Positions 1 through 9,137 of a DNA stretch of 64,000 nt are shown one piece after another (position 1 is the first letter of the stretch; each line of letters begins with the position of its first letter). Source of the stretch: CAZRUA01 sp964603125 (GTDB taxonomy: Bacteria; Bacteroidota; Bacteroidia; B-17B0; Aurantibacillaceae); contig CAZRUA010000002.1 of the NCBI GenBank assembly GCA_964603125.1, positions 56,424 to 120,423 on the forward strand, written 5' to 3'. Below the pieces are notes generated by a model. It had not been told where the DNA came from and ran no database searches. It saw only the letters and a program-made list of their open reading frames with translations. Both the position numbers and the translations under genes were made by a program.

Positions 1-216
1 GCTTTTGGAGTGTCGTTTTATTTACATCCATGTTTATTTTTTGGCCCATATATACATATTAGTAAAGAAATAAACATTGGAATTACAGCAACGCTTCCGC
101 AATATTCTTTTTTAATGGATAATAGATTAAAGGATATAATGCTGACGATAAATTTATCTCCAGTAATAATAATCTACATGTTAGAGAAGCATTTCAAAAC
201 TCAAAAAAACTCGTAG
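1..216 (+). CDS. C-terminal fragment of an unidentified protein (runs off left edge)
   Basis: The frame is open from base 1 to a TAG at 214-216. An internal GTG at 10 could be read as a start, but the open frame upstream of it suggests the end of a longer gene cut by the window edge. About 71 residues are visible. They alternate hydrophobic and aromatic residues (FYLHPCLFFGPYIHI) and end with a hydrophobic stretch and a basic tail. This could be the last strands of an outer-membrane barrel or a membrane segment; I do not recognise the family. It converges on obg, with a palindromic hairpin in between. Confidence 0.4.
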   Translation, partial: AFGVSFYLHPCLFFGPYIHISKEINIGITATLPQYSFLMDNRLKDIMLTINLSPVIIIYMLEKHFKTQKNS

Positions 217-355
217 TTGTCACTTCAAGCGAACTAGACTATGTTTCAGTTTCGTCATTGCGAGGAACGAAGCAATCTTATTTTCTTGAGATTGCTTCGT
301 TCCTCGCAATGACGGTAATTCCTTTAATTTTTAAATTAAGAAAAAACTCTTAGTT
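204..355. repeat. Imperfect 15-nt direct repeats bracketing the palindrome
   Basis: The phrase AAAAAACTCGTAGTT (204-218) recurs with one mismatch as AAAAAACTCTTAGTT (341-355). The palindrome at 253-314 lies between the copies. The text after each copy (GTCACTTCAAGCG and GTGTAGTCGAGAACT) resembles degenerate arms of another inverted repeat. This may be a decayed composite repeat element, or chance in AT-rich DNA. Confidence 0.35.
253..314. repeat. Perfect inverted repeat, 26-bp arms and 10-nt loop (REP/MITE-like)
   Basis: The left arm 253-278 (starting CGTCATTGCGAGGAACGA) is the exact reverse complement of the right arm 289-314, around the loop TATTTTCTTG at 279-288. The arms are clearly more GC-rich than their surroundings. 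From memory, arms reading CGTCATTGCGAGGAACGAAG occur as dispersed palindromes in many unrelated bacterial genomes. It lies between two convergent genes, so the hairpin could also end transcription from both sides, although no long T-run follows it. I noticed no second copy in the window. Confidence 0.85.
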
Positions 356-429
356 CTAGTGTAGTCGAGAACTATACTTATTACGAAAGTTAAATGTATT
401 AGCGTTTAATGATAAAAGCTCAGTAAACA

Positions 430-1437
430 CTACTCATTCAAAGTATTCCAAAGCAGATCTTTCAATTTCATCAAATCTTTTTGGGTGTGTGATGAAAAGA
501 ACAAATAAGGAATTTTTGCCTTACCTTTTAGTTTGCTATTAATTTCTTTGCTTAACATTTCTTCCAATTCATCATCAACTAAATCTGATTTAGAAATGGC
601 CAAAACGCGTTTTTTATCAAGTAATTCGGGGTTATATTTTTTAAGTTCTTTTAAAAGCACTTTGTATTCGGCAACAATATCATCTGAGTCGGCTCCAACT
701 AAAAACAATAATGTTGAATTTCGTTCAATATGACGTAAAAAGCGTAAACCTAGGCCTTTTCCTTCGCTGGCTCCTTCTATTATTCCAGGTATATCAGCCA
801 TTACAAAGCTCTTGTAATCACGATAGTTCACAATTCCTAAGTTTGGAACCAATGTAGTAAAAGGGTAGTTGGCAATTTCGGGTTTTGCTGCTGATAATAC
901 AGATAATAAGGTTGATTTACCTGCATTAGGGAAGCCAACTAAACCAACATTGGCCAAAACTTTTAATTCTAGTATTTTCCACTCATCTAATCCATCTTCT
1001 CCTGGTTGAGCAAAGCGAGGAGTTTGCATGGTTGATGTTTTAAAATGGGCATTACCCAGTCCTCCACGACCACCTTTTACAATAATATACTCTTCGCCAT
1101 CTTCCGTTATTTCGCACAATACTTCGCCTGTTTCAGCATCTTTAGCAATTGTTCCTAACGGAACATCTAAAATTTCATCTGCTCCTTCTTTTCCACTTCT
1201 TAATGCACTGCCACCGTTCTCTCCTGCAGCAGCAATAACGTGCTTTCGGTATTTTAAGTGCAATAAAGTCCACATTTGCTTATTACCTCTTAAAATAATA
1301 TGTCCACCGCGTCCGCCATTTCCACCGTCAGGACCTCCAAATGCAGTTAACTTATCTCTATGCAAATGTATTGAGCCTGAACCACCTTTACCGCTACGGC
1401 AACATATTTTAACGTAATCAACAAAGTTTGTTTCCAT
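430..1437 (-). CDS. obg: GTPase Obg/CgtA
   Basis: Essential ribosome-associated GTPase acting in 50S maturation and stress control. Residues 1-158 form the glycine-rich Obg fold (GGPDGGNGGRGG near 34-45). The G domain follows: G1 GFPNAGKS at 168-175, switch II DIPG at 215-218, G4 SKSD at 282-285 (canonical NKxD), and G5 FFSSH near 314. At 335 residues it is the short form without a C-terminal OCT domain, as is usual in Bacteroidota. A TAnnTTTG -7 element lies 24 nt upstream of the ATG. No ribosomal protein L21/L27 genes, frequent partners elsewhere, are adjacent. Confidence 0.97.
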   Translation of the reverse strand: METNFVDYVKICCRSGKGGSGSIHLHRDKLTAFGGPDGGNGGRGGHIILRGNKQMWTLLHLKYRKHVIAAAGENGGSALRSGKEGADEILDVPLGTIAKDAETGEVLCEITEDGEEYIIVKGGRGGLGNAHFKTSTMQTPRFAQPGEDGLDEWKILELKVLANVGLVGFPNAGKSTLLSVLSAAKPEIANYPFTTLVPNLGIVNYRDYKSFVMADIPGIIEGASEGKGLGLRFLRHIERNSTLLFLVGADSDDIVAEYKVLLKELKKYNPELLDKKRVLAISKSDLVDDELEEMLSKEINSKLKGKAKIPYLFFSSHTQKDLMKLKDLLWNTLNE

Positions 1438-1461
1438 GGTAAATCAATGAATTTTAGGCTG

Positions 1462-1469
1462 CAAAGTTA
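1462..1469 (-). promoter_or_regulatory. Candidate -7 element for obg
   Basis: On the minus strand the sequence reads TAACTTTG, matching the Bacteroidota -7 consensus TAnnTTTG. It would start transcription about 15-20 nt before the obg ATG. A -33 TTTG is not clear. Confidence 0.45.
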
Positions 1470-1498
1470 ATAAAACTCTTTGCTTTAGCGACTTTTAA

Positions 1499-2455
1499 CT
1501 ATAATAAATATGGGTAATGCTTTTTTATAAAGCCTTTTTGAGCATGGCGGTGCGCTGCTGCTGGGTCGTAGAAATTATAAACTAACTTAATTTCGTGGGT
1601 TCCAGCACTAGCTGTTCTTAGGCGATTTATATTGTAATCATAACTATAGCTAACTTGAAACATTTCTTTAAAAGTATAACCAACTTGCCCTACAATTGCT
1701 GTTTTAAAACGAATTGCAGCTCCAACAAACACTGCACCTTTAATGTGCATGCGTGTATTATAATCTAGCAAAATTGGCAAACCACTTACATAGCTAGCTA
1801 TTAAGCTATTTTCCCATAAATAGTCAGGGTTTTCGTTGTAGTTGTAACCTACACTAAAATTGTAATGTGGAACTGTAGTATAAATGGCTTTTTTAGCTTC
1901 ATCTAATTTGTAAAATTCATAATTACCGCCAGTTACGTTGTTCATGGCCGCGCCAACATAAAATTTATCATTGTAGTAAAGTAATCCAAAAGCCATGTTA
2001 AAGAGTTTATCTTTATCTGTAATAGTATTGTCAACAGCTCTATCTTGTCCAAAACGTGTAGTTATTTTTGATCCAATATAATTTTGAACATTGTAATTAC
2101 CAGTTAATCCAATAGAAAGTTTGGTGTCTTTAAATTTTAAATGAAAGGCGTAGGATAATGCATAAGTTGTAAATTGCGACGGGCCTAAAGCATCTCTGAA
2201 AATAAAGCCAGCAACGCCCATTTTATCTTTGTAAACAGAGGCGTTTACACTTAAGCCCATTGTAGTTGGTGCACCTTCAAAGCCAACCCATTGGTTACGG
2301 TAGTTCATTCTAACATCCAAAGTTCTTCGTGTACCAGCAACTGCAGGATTTAGCATTAAAGCATTACTGCGATACTGAGTAAAAAAAGGATACTGTTGAG
2401 CTTTCATTTGAAATACTCCACAAACCAAAACAATGTATAAAATGAGCTTACGCAT
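1499..2455 (-). CDS. PorP/SprF family type IX secretion outer-membrane protein
   Basis: Predicted outer-membrane barrel of the PorP/SprF family, whose members help T9SS secretion, gliding, or surface anchoring of partner adhesins. It has a signal peptide (residues 1-19, ending KAQ) followed by the family signature FFTQYRSNALMLNPAVAG and NYRNQWVGFEGAPTT. The remaining ~240 residues are alternating beta-strand text such as YALSYAFHLKF. The length of 318 residues is normal for the family. SprF-type genes often follow a large secreted adhesin; here the adhesin is about 28 kb away at 30804-36149. The family call is firm; the particular cargo is unknown. Confidence 0.93.
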   Translation of the reverse strand: MRKLILYIVLVCGVFQMKAQQYPFFTQYRSNALMLNPAVAGTRRTLDVRMNYRNQWVGFEGAPTTMGLSVNASVYKDKMGVAGFIFRDALGPSQFTTYALSYAFHLKFKDTKLSIGLTGNYNVQNYIGSKITTRFGQDRAVDNTITDKDKLFNMAFGLLYYNDKFYVGAAMNNVTGGNYEFYKLDEAKKAIYTTVPHYNFSVGYNYNENPDYLWENSLIASYVSGLPILLDYNTRMHIKGAVFVGAAIRFKTAIVGQVGYTFKEMFQVSYSYDYNINRLRTASAGTHEIKLVYNFYDPAAAHRHAQKGFIKKHYPYLL

Positions 2456-2461
2456 GGATTA

Positions 2462-2489
2462 CAAATATAATCTTTTTCCTTAAAACTCA
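2462..2489 (-). promoter_or_regulatory. Candidate promoter of the porP/sprF-like gene
   Basis: On the minus strand a TTG (2489-2487) is followed after 17 nt by TATATTTG (2469-2462), a good match to the Bacteroidota promoter. The ATG begins only 7 nt after the final G, so the transcript may have little or no leader. Confidence 0.55.
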
Positions 2490-2626
2490 AGTTTTGGGAG
2501 CTTATTGTGGCTTTGCGCAAATAATACCCAAAATGGTACGATTAATAAATTACTTGGCTCAGTTTATCAAACGCCCCCAATGTTGCCTAACTCTATATGC
2601 ACCTTTGTAGTGTAAATTAACTTATC

Positions 2627-5600
2627 ATGTTTTCAAACAAAAAATCAATTGCACTTAAAGCTATAATAGTGGCTTTTTTGGCTGTATTCAGTCAATCTTG
2701 TTTTCAATCAAAACCAAAAATAATTGATGTAAACCCAGCTTTTGGGGCTTACATTGCAGGTTATACTTCTGGAATGGTGACACGTAAAACAACAATAAAG
2801 GTGGTTTTGGTGAACTCACCAATAAAAAGAAAAGAGCTTATACAAGATTCGGTAGTTAGTGTAAACACTTCGTTCGCTGGTACAGAAGCACCCGCAAAAA
2901 ATATAGAGCCAGCTATTGTATTGCCCGATTCGACCTTGCTAGAGGATATTTTTGAATTTGAACCCGAAATTAAGGGCAGGGCTGTTTGGATTGATGATAG
3001 AACAATTGAGTTTATTCCAAATGAAGTATTACCAAGTAAAGCATTTTATTCGGTTGATTTTAATTTAAAGCAAGTTGATCCAAGTGTAAAATCCGAATTC
3101 AAACATTTTAAATTTCAGTTTTCAACCTACGAACAAAATTTATTTGTGAATACCAATTTTGGTTTGCAAAGTTATGATGAGTTTAATATTGAGTGGCAAA
3201 GCTTCAGAGGTGAGGTTACCTTATCCGATTACGAAGATACTTCTTTGCTTAAAAAAACAATAACAGCTAATTGCAATGGTAAAAACTTAAATGTACAATG
3301 GGATTACTCTTACAACAATAATAGCTATAATTTCACTATTGATAGTATAAAACGAACAGAGAATCCGGGCGCTTTAACCATTGCATGGAATGGAGATGCT
3401 ATTCATGCCGCGCAAAAAGGCTCACAAATGATTGCTGTTCCTGCATTGGGAGATTTTAATGTTACATCGGCCAATGTTGAGGAGGAAGCGAATCAAAGTG
3501 TACAAATAAATTTTTCGGATCCAATATTGGTAAATCAAAATTTCAATGGAATTATAAGTATTGATGGGGTAGATAAACTCACCTATAGTGTTGATAAGAA
3601 TACTGTGAATGTTTATTTGCCAAAGCGTATTGTAGGTGTAAAGGAATTGAAAGTAACAACAGGGGTTAAAAATTTTAGAGGTTTTAAAATGAATAAGGCT
3701 TATAATCAAACTTTAGTTTTTAATGAACCAAAGCCTCAAATTCATATTGTTGGAAAAGGAAATATTTTGCCAAAGTCTCAAGGCTTAATTTTTCCATTTG
3801 AAGCAATAAGCCTTAATGCAGTTGATGTGCGGGTAATTAAGATTTACGGAAACAATGTGCATCAATTTTTGCAAATCAATAATTTTGATGAAACGGATGG
3901 TTTAACGCGTGTGGGGAAAATTATTGCTGAGAAAAAAATAAAATTAGATTACGACAAAAAGAAAAATCTAAAGGAATGGAATACACATATTATTGATTTA
4001 GCGAAATTGATTAAACCTGAAGAAGGTGCAATTTATAGAGTAAGCATTAAGTTTGAAAAGGAATATGCTTTATGCGATTGTGATACTAGTGCTGATGAAA
4101 ATAATAATGACGGAGAATATTATGAATATAATTCTAGTAATTATGACCCAAATTGGAGCGAAGAAGATTGGTGGGGATACGGTTTCGGTGGATATGAAGA
4201 TTATGACTATTATGATGAAAAATACAATGTTTGCGATAGAAGTTACTATTATGGAAAAGCGCAAAGCCGCAACATTATTGCATCTGACTTAGGGCTGATT
4301 TACAAATTGGATGAAAACAAAACCAGTCATGCCTTCATAAGTAATTTAATTACTGCACAACCAATTGCGGGAGCTAAGGTGGAATATTTTGATTACGTTA
4401 AGCAAATTATTGCTAGCGGAACAACAGATGCCAATGGAATGTTAGATGTTAAGTTAAGCCGCAAACCTTTTTTAATGGTAGCAAAAAAAGATAATCAAGT
4501 TGGTTACTTAAAGTTACGAGATGGTTATAGTAATTCGTTAAGCAAATTTGATATTGAAGGGGAATATGTTGAAAAAGGTGTGAAAGGATTTTTATATGCT
4601 GAACGTGGCGTTTGGCGACCAGGTGATTCCATCTATGTTAATTTTATTTTGGAGGATAAATTAAAAACATTGCCTAAAAATTATCCTGTAAAGTTTGAAT
4701 TGCAAAGCCCTAGTGGTACAGTAATTTATCAAACAACTAAATCTACCAATGTTAATGGAACTTATGATTTTAGAACAGCAACAGGCATTGATGCCGAAAC
4801 AGGTAATTATCTGGCAATAGCGCGCGTTGGGAATAGGGATTATACTCAGCGCATCAAAGTTGAGACAATTAAACCAAATCGTTTAAAAATTTATTTCGAT
4901 TTTAAAGATAATTTCCTTACCGAATCAAAAGTAGATAGTGGAGCTAAACTAAGTGTGAAGTGGTTGCATGGCGCGGTAGCAAAAAATCTAAAAGCGCAGG
5001 TAGATGTTAAATTGAGTCAAACTGAAACTAAGTTTGATAAGTATCCATCGTATATCTTTGATTCGCCTTTAAGAACGTATTACACGGATGCTTCCGTTAT
5101 ATTTGACGGAAACCTAAATGAAAAAGGTGAAGCAGAAATTCCAACTAATTTATCAGTGGGTACCGCTGCGCCAGGTATGTTACGTGCAACCTATATTACC
5201 AAAGTGTTTGAAGATGGTGGTGATTTTAGTATTGATAGAAATACAATTAAGTATTCGCCTTATAAAAACTATGTAGGACTAGATGCTCCGCACTCAAAAA
5301 ATTATGATTATAGTTTGGAAACAGGAAACACGCATCAGTTTGATTTAGTTTGTTTAAATCAAAACGGAGCTTTAAATGATAAAGTAGAATTAAATGTTAA
5401 GGTATATAAGCTTGGTTGGCAATGGTGGTACGAAAAAGGTGACGAAGAACTTTCGGCTTACTTATCTCGTTCAAGTGCCTTGGTTGTTAAGGATACTATA
5501 CTAAACACCACAAAGGGAAGAGCTAAGTTTAATTTTCGTGTAAACTATCCTGAGTATGGAAGATATTTAATGGTTGCAACAGATGTTAAAGGAGGGCACC

Positions 5601-8332
5601 AAACGGGTAAAATTGTTTACATCGATTGGCCTTATTGGAGCCGTGCGAACCGCAGTGATAACGAAAACGCTACAATGTTGAACTTTACAAGCGATAAGGA
5701 AAAATACACACGTGGTGAAAATATTAAATTGAGTATTCCATCTCCAGCAAACGGTAAAGCTTTAGTTAGTATTGAAAATGGTCAACGTGTGGTACAAAAA
5801 TTTTGGATCTCTACAACTAAAGGAGAAACAAAATATGAATTTCCAGCAACAGCTGAAATGGCCCCAAATGCTTATATACATGTTACAATGTTACAACCAC
5901 ATTTGGCTACACAAAATGATTTGCCAATACGCATGTATGGTATTGTTCCTATAACTGTTGATGATCCAGAAACACATTTGTACCCAATGATTACAATGGC
6001 TGATGTTATAAAACCAGAAAGTGTTGCCAATATAATGATTAAAGAAAAAACGGGTAAGGCAATGACTTATACATTGGCTGTTGTTGATGAAGGCTTGTTA
6101 GACTTAACTCGTTTTCAAACACCACAACCACACACAACTTTTTATGCTAAACAAGCACTAGGTGTGCAAACATGGGACATGTATGATTTTGTAATTGGCG
6201 CTTATGCGGGCAAATTAGATAAGCTTATCAGTATTGGTGGTGATGGTGATGCTGGCGGAGCAAAAGGCACACGAGCCAATCGATTTAAACCTATGGTAAA
6301 ATTTATCGGACCATTTACATTGGCAGCTGGTCAACAAAGAAACCACAAAATTGAAATACCTAATTATGTAGGTTCAGTTAAGGTTATGGTTGTAGCGCAA
6401 AACAATGGGTCTTATGGAAATGGTGAAAAAATAGTTGCAGTTCGTAAACCACTTATGCTACTTGCTACATTGCCACGAGTGCTTGGTCCAGGCGAAACAG
6501 TATCATTGCCTGTAGATGTTTTTGCAATGGAGAAGAAAATTGAAAATGTTAAAGTTAGTGTAACAGTAAATGATTTACTTGTATTAGATGGTAATGCAGA
6601 GCAAAAAATGCAATTCAAATCTATTGGTGATGAAGTGATTAATTTTAAATTAAAGGTGGCGCAAAAAATTGGTTTGGCTAAAGTGAAAGTAACTGCTACC
6701 TGCGGAAATGAAATTGCAACGCAAGAAATTGAATTGGATGTGAGAGCAAGTAATCCATTAGTGTTAAGTACACAAGATTTGGTTTTAGAGGCAAATCAAA
6801 CATTAGATGCTTCAGTTCTTTTTAAAGGTCTTGAAGGAACAAATAAAACTACTATTGAAGTAAGTAATATTCCATCCATGGGCTTGCAAACACGTTTAGA
6901 TTATTTAATACAGTATCCTCATGGTTGTGTTGAACAAACCACATCAGCAGTATTTCCGCAATTGTATGTTGGGAACATGATGGAATTAAAAGATAAACAA
7001 AAGGAAAATATCTCTAAAAACATAAAAGCTGCAATTAAACGTTTAGTTCATTTTCAAACCAGTAACGGGGGCTTTTCATATTGGCCTGGCGAGAATTACG
7101 AAAGTGATTGGGGAACAAATTATGCCGGACATTTTTTAATTGAAGCAGAAAAGTTAGGTTATAGTTTACCATTAAACATGAAGACTAAATGGATTAACTA
7201 TCAAAAGAACGCGGCTAAAAATTGGACGATTAATAAAAATTATTACAGCTCATGGCATTCGGATGAAACGCAACAAAATATCCAAGCTTATCGTTTGTTT
7301 GTATTAGCAAATTGCAATCAGCCTGAGTTAGGCGCTATGAATCGTTTACGCGAAGAAACTAATTTGTCGCACACAGCGCAATGGCGTTTAGCAGCAGCAT
7401 ATTATTTAATTGGACAAACTGAGGTTGCCAATAAAATGATTGCCACTTTACCTATCGAAGTAAAAAAATACAATGAGCTTTCGTATAGTTATGGTTCTGA
7501 CTTTAGAGATGAAGCTATGATTTTAGAAGCCTTATCAATCATGAAAGAACGAAGCAAAGCAAAGGATTTAGCCAAAAAAATAACCAATAGTTTAAACGGA
7601 AATACTTGGTATAGCACTCAAGAAACTGCGTATAGCTTGCTTGCTTTGTGCGAATATTATGATGTAAAATCAGTATCTCCAGAGTTTAATTTTTCATACA
7701 AGTTGAGTAGTGATAAAGTGAAGAATTCTGATGAGAATAAAGTAAAAACTAAAAAGCGCATCAATCAATTTATTTTTGATGAAAGTGATATAACAAAAAC
7801 AGGGAATGTAAATTTAAAAAATTTGGGAAGCACAGCGCTTTATATGAAGATTATGACAGAGGGAGTTCCGCTAGTTGGTGATAAAACGGAAAGATCAAAT
7901 GGATTAAAGTTGTCGGTAATTTATAAAGACGGTAAAGGTAAGGTAATAAACCCTAGTCGTATTGCGCAAGGAAGCGATTTTTATGCGGAGGTTACAGTAA
8001 ATAATTTAAGCAAGAAAGGCTTGTTAAAAGAACTTACTTTAAATCAGATTTTTGCTAGTGGCTGGGAAATCCATAATACACGTATGGATGGAACCGATGT
8101 TGGAAAAAACGCTTTCCGTCATCAAGATATACGTGATGATAGAGTTTATACTTATTACGATATAACGGATAACGAAAGCAAAACCTTTACCATACAATTA
8201 AATGCAACTTATTTAGGTAAGTTTTATTTACCAAGTATATACACCGAAGCTATGTACGACAAAACAGTGAGTGCTTTATTACCAGGGCAATGGGTTGAGG
8301 TAGTGAAAGAGGATTTGATTGGAAAGAAGTAA
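2627..8332 (+). CDS. Alpha-2-macroglobulin family lipoprotein with thioester
   Basis: Large cell-surface or periplasmic protein related to bacterial alpha-2-macroglobulins, which trap proteases through a reactive thioester. A lipoprotein-type signal peptide ends at Cys25 (VFSQSC). Macroglobulin-like beta domains follow, including the typical GYLKLRDGYS and AERGVWRPGDSIYVNF stretches. The thioester motif GCVEQ is intact at 1433-1437 (Cys1434 and Gln1437) and is followed by a helical thioester domain (YPHGCVEQTTSAVFPQLYV region). Residues 483-536 are a low-complexity insert rich in Asp, Glu, Tyr and Trp, bounded by Cys483/Cys485 and Cys536. At 1901 residues it is a full-length member of the family. 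A possible promoter is TTG (2583-2585) with CACCTTTG (2600-2607). No penicillin-binding protein 1C gene, a common partner, is adjacent. Confidence 0.95.
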   Translation: MFSNKKSIALKAIIVAFLAVFSQSCFQSKPKIIDVNPAFGAYIAGYTSGMVTRKTTIKVVLVNSPIKRKELIQDSVVSVNTSFAGTEAPAKNIEPAIVLPDSTLLEDIFEFEPEIKGRAVWIDDRTIEFIPNEVLPSKAFYSVDFNLKQVDPSVKSEFKHFKFQFSTYEQNLFVNTNFGLQSYDEFNIEWQSFRGEVTLSDYEDTSLLKKTITANCNGKNLNVQWDYSYNNNSYNFTIDSIKRTENPGALTIAWNGDAIHAAQKGSQMIAVPALGDFNVTSANVEEEANQSVQINFSDPILVNQNFNGIISIDGVDKLTYSVDKNTVNVYLPKRIVGVKELKVTTGVKNFRGFKMNKAYNQTLVFNEPKPQIHIVGKGNILPKSQGLIFPFEAISLNAVDVRVIKIYGNNVHQFLQINNFDETDGLTRVGKIIAEKKIKLDYDKKKNLKEWNTHIIDLAKLIKPEEGAIYRVSIKFEKEYALCDCDTSADENNNDGEYYEYNSSNYDPNWSEEDWWGYGFGGYEDYDYYDEKYNVCDRSYYYGKAQSRNIIASDLGLIYKLDENKTSHAFISNLITAQPIAGAKVEYFDYVKQIIASGTTDANGMLDVKLSRKPFLMVAKKDNQVGYLKLRDGYSNSLSKFDIEGEYVEKGVKGFLYAERGVWRPGDSIYVNFILEDKLKTLPKNYPVKFELQSPSGTVIYQTTKSTNVNGTYDFRTATGIDAETGNYLAIARVGNRDYTQRIKVETIKPNRLKIYFDFKDNFLTESKVDSGAKLSVKWLHGAVAKNLKAQVDVKLSQTETKFDKYPSYIFDSPLRTYYTDASVIFDGNLNEKGEAEIPTNLSVGTAAPGMLRATYITKVFEDGGDFSIDRNTIKYSPYKNYVGLDAPHSKNYDYSLETGNTHQFDLVCLNQNGALNDKVELNVKVYKLGWQWWYEKGDEELSAYLSRSSALVVKDTILNTTKGRAKFNFRVNYPEYGRYLMVATDVKGGHQTGKIVYIDWPYWSRANRSDNENATMLNFTSDKEKYTRGENIKLSIPSPANGKALVSIENGQRVVQKFWISTTKGETKYEFPATAEMAPNAYIHVTMLQPHLATQNDLPIRMYGIVPITVDDPETHLYPMITMADVIKPESVANIMIKEKTGKAMTYTLAVVDEGLLDLTRFQTPQPHTTFYAKQALGVQTWDMYDFVIGAYAGKLDKLISIGGDGDAGGAKGTRANRFKPMVKFIGPFTLAAGQQRNHKIEIPNYVGSVKVMVVAQNNGSYGNGEKIVAVRKPLMLLATLPRVLGPGETVSLPVDVFAMEKKIENVKVSVTVNDLLVLDGNAEQKMQFKSIGDEVINFKLKVAQKIGLAKVKVTATCGNEIATQEIELDVRASNPLVLSTQDLVLEANQTLDASVLFKGLEGTNKTTIEVSNIPSMGLQTRLDYLIQYPHGCVEQTTSAVFPQLYVGNMMELKDKQKENISKNIKAAIKRLVHFQTSNGGFSYWPGENYESDWGTNYAGHFLIEAEKLGYSLPLNMKTKWINYQKNAAKNWTINKNYYSSWHSDETQQNIQAYRLFVLANCNQPELGAMNRLREETNLSHTAQWRLAAAYYLIGQTEVANKMIATLPIEVKKYNELSYSYGSDFRDEAMILEALSIMKERSKAKDLAKKITNSLNGNTWYSTQETAYSLLALCEYYDVKSVSPEFNFSYKLSSDKVKNSDENKVKTKKRINQFIFDESDITKTGNVNLKNLGSTALYMKIMTEGVPLVGDKTERSNGLKLSVIYKDGKGKVINPSRIAQGSDFYAEVTVNNLSKKGLLKELTLNQIFASGWEIHNTRMDGTDVGKNAFRHQDIRDDRVYTYYDITDNESKTFTIQLNATYLGKFYLPSIYTEAMYDKTVSALLPGQWVEVVKEDLIGKK

Positions 8333-8346
8333 TTTTAAGAATAATA

Positions 8347-9108
8347 TTGATTAAATATTTTAAACACTTTATCATTCTATTAATAACTGGCTGCGGCACA
8401 ACTTTAAATCAAAACAGTGCGAATTCAGATACTTTAATGACTGTAAATATCCCTGTAAAAGATGTTGTAAGTAGTAATGTCAAGTCTTTCAATCCAATTT
8501 GGGGGTATAGGTTCAAAATAAAGGGAGATTTTAATGGTGATGGGAAAAAGGAAACTTTAGAAGAACATTTTTTTGATGGGGTGAATAATAAAGAGACTTA
8601 CAAGTTCTGTAATGATTCAATAAATGGGGAAATTGAATCGCTTTTAAAAAGGAAAGTTCATTGTTTTATTTCTTCAAGTGATAAAAAAGTTGATGATTTG
8701 ACTTTGGCGGGAAATGACGATGCTTTTGGATTTTCATTTTTGAAAAACGAGGGTGATTTGAATGGTGACGGAACTGATGAAATTTCATATGTTGTTGATT
8801 GGGCTGATTGGTCTAATCTCAATACTATGCATGTTGCAACTTGCAAGGATGGAACATGGGTTGAATTATATTCTTTTTCAATATGGGATTGGCAGTTGCC
8901 TGATTTGCCTCAAGGATATAATGATTATGGTATATGTGGTTCTATGGGTAAGGTGGTGTTGAACAAAAGTGATTCATTAAATATTGTTTTAGAAAATGAA
9001 TTAAAGAATTTTAAAGGTTTAATTAAAAAGGTTGGTAAAGGGAGAATACAAGTAATTTATAGAACTGAAGAGGCTGATGAAGATACAATTATCGTTAGTA
9101 TTAAGTAA
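8347..9108 (+). CDS. Putative lipoprotein with FG-GAP/EF-hand-like loops
   Basis: I do not recognise a named family. The only plausible start is TTG at 8347, since no ATG lies before the signal sequence; it begins 15 nt after the macroglobulin stop. The signal peptide has a lipobox ending ITGC at Cys16. Two Asp-rich loops are visible, DFNGDGKKE at 61-69 and DLNGDGTDE at 137-145. Such loops are typical of calcium-binding FG-GAP/VCBS-type or EF-hand-like surfaces. The rest is mixed beta and alpha text. It probably shares transcription with the macroglobulin gene and acts on the cell surface or in the periplasm. Confidence 0.7.
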   Translation: MIKYFKHFIILLITGCGTTLNQNSANSDTLMTVNIPVKDVVSSNVKSFNPIWGYRFKIKGDFNGDGKKETLEEHFFDGVNNKETYKFCNDSINGEIESLLKRKVHCFISSSDKKVDDLTLAGNDDAFGFSFLKNEGDLNGDGTDEISYVVDWADWSNLNTMHVATCKDGTWVELYSFSIWDWQLPDLPQGYNDYGICGSMGKVVLNKSDSLNIVLENELKNFKGLIKKVGKGRIQVIYRTEEADEDTIIVSIK

Positions 9109-9137
9109 ATATTGATTAAAGTTTTGATTTAAATCAA

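Noticed and set aside
1028..1417. Plus-strand ORF of 129 codons inside obg
   Set aside because: Its protein is rich in Pro and Ser with no family signal, and it lies wholly antisense to the glycine-rich Obg fold, which produces such shadows.
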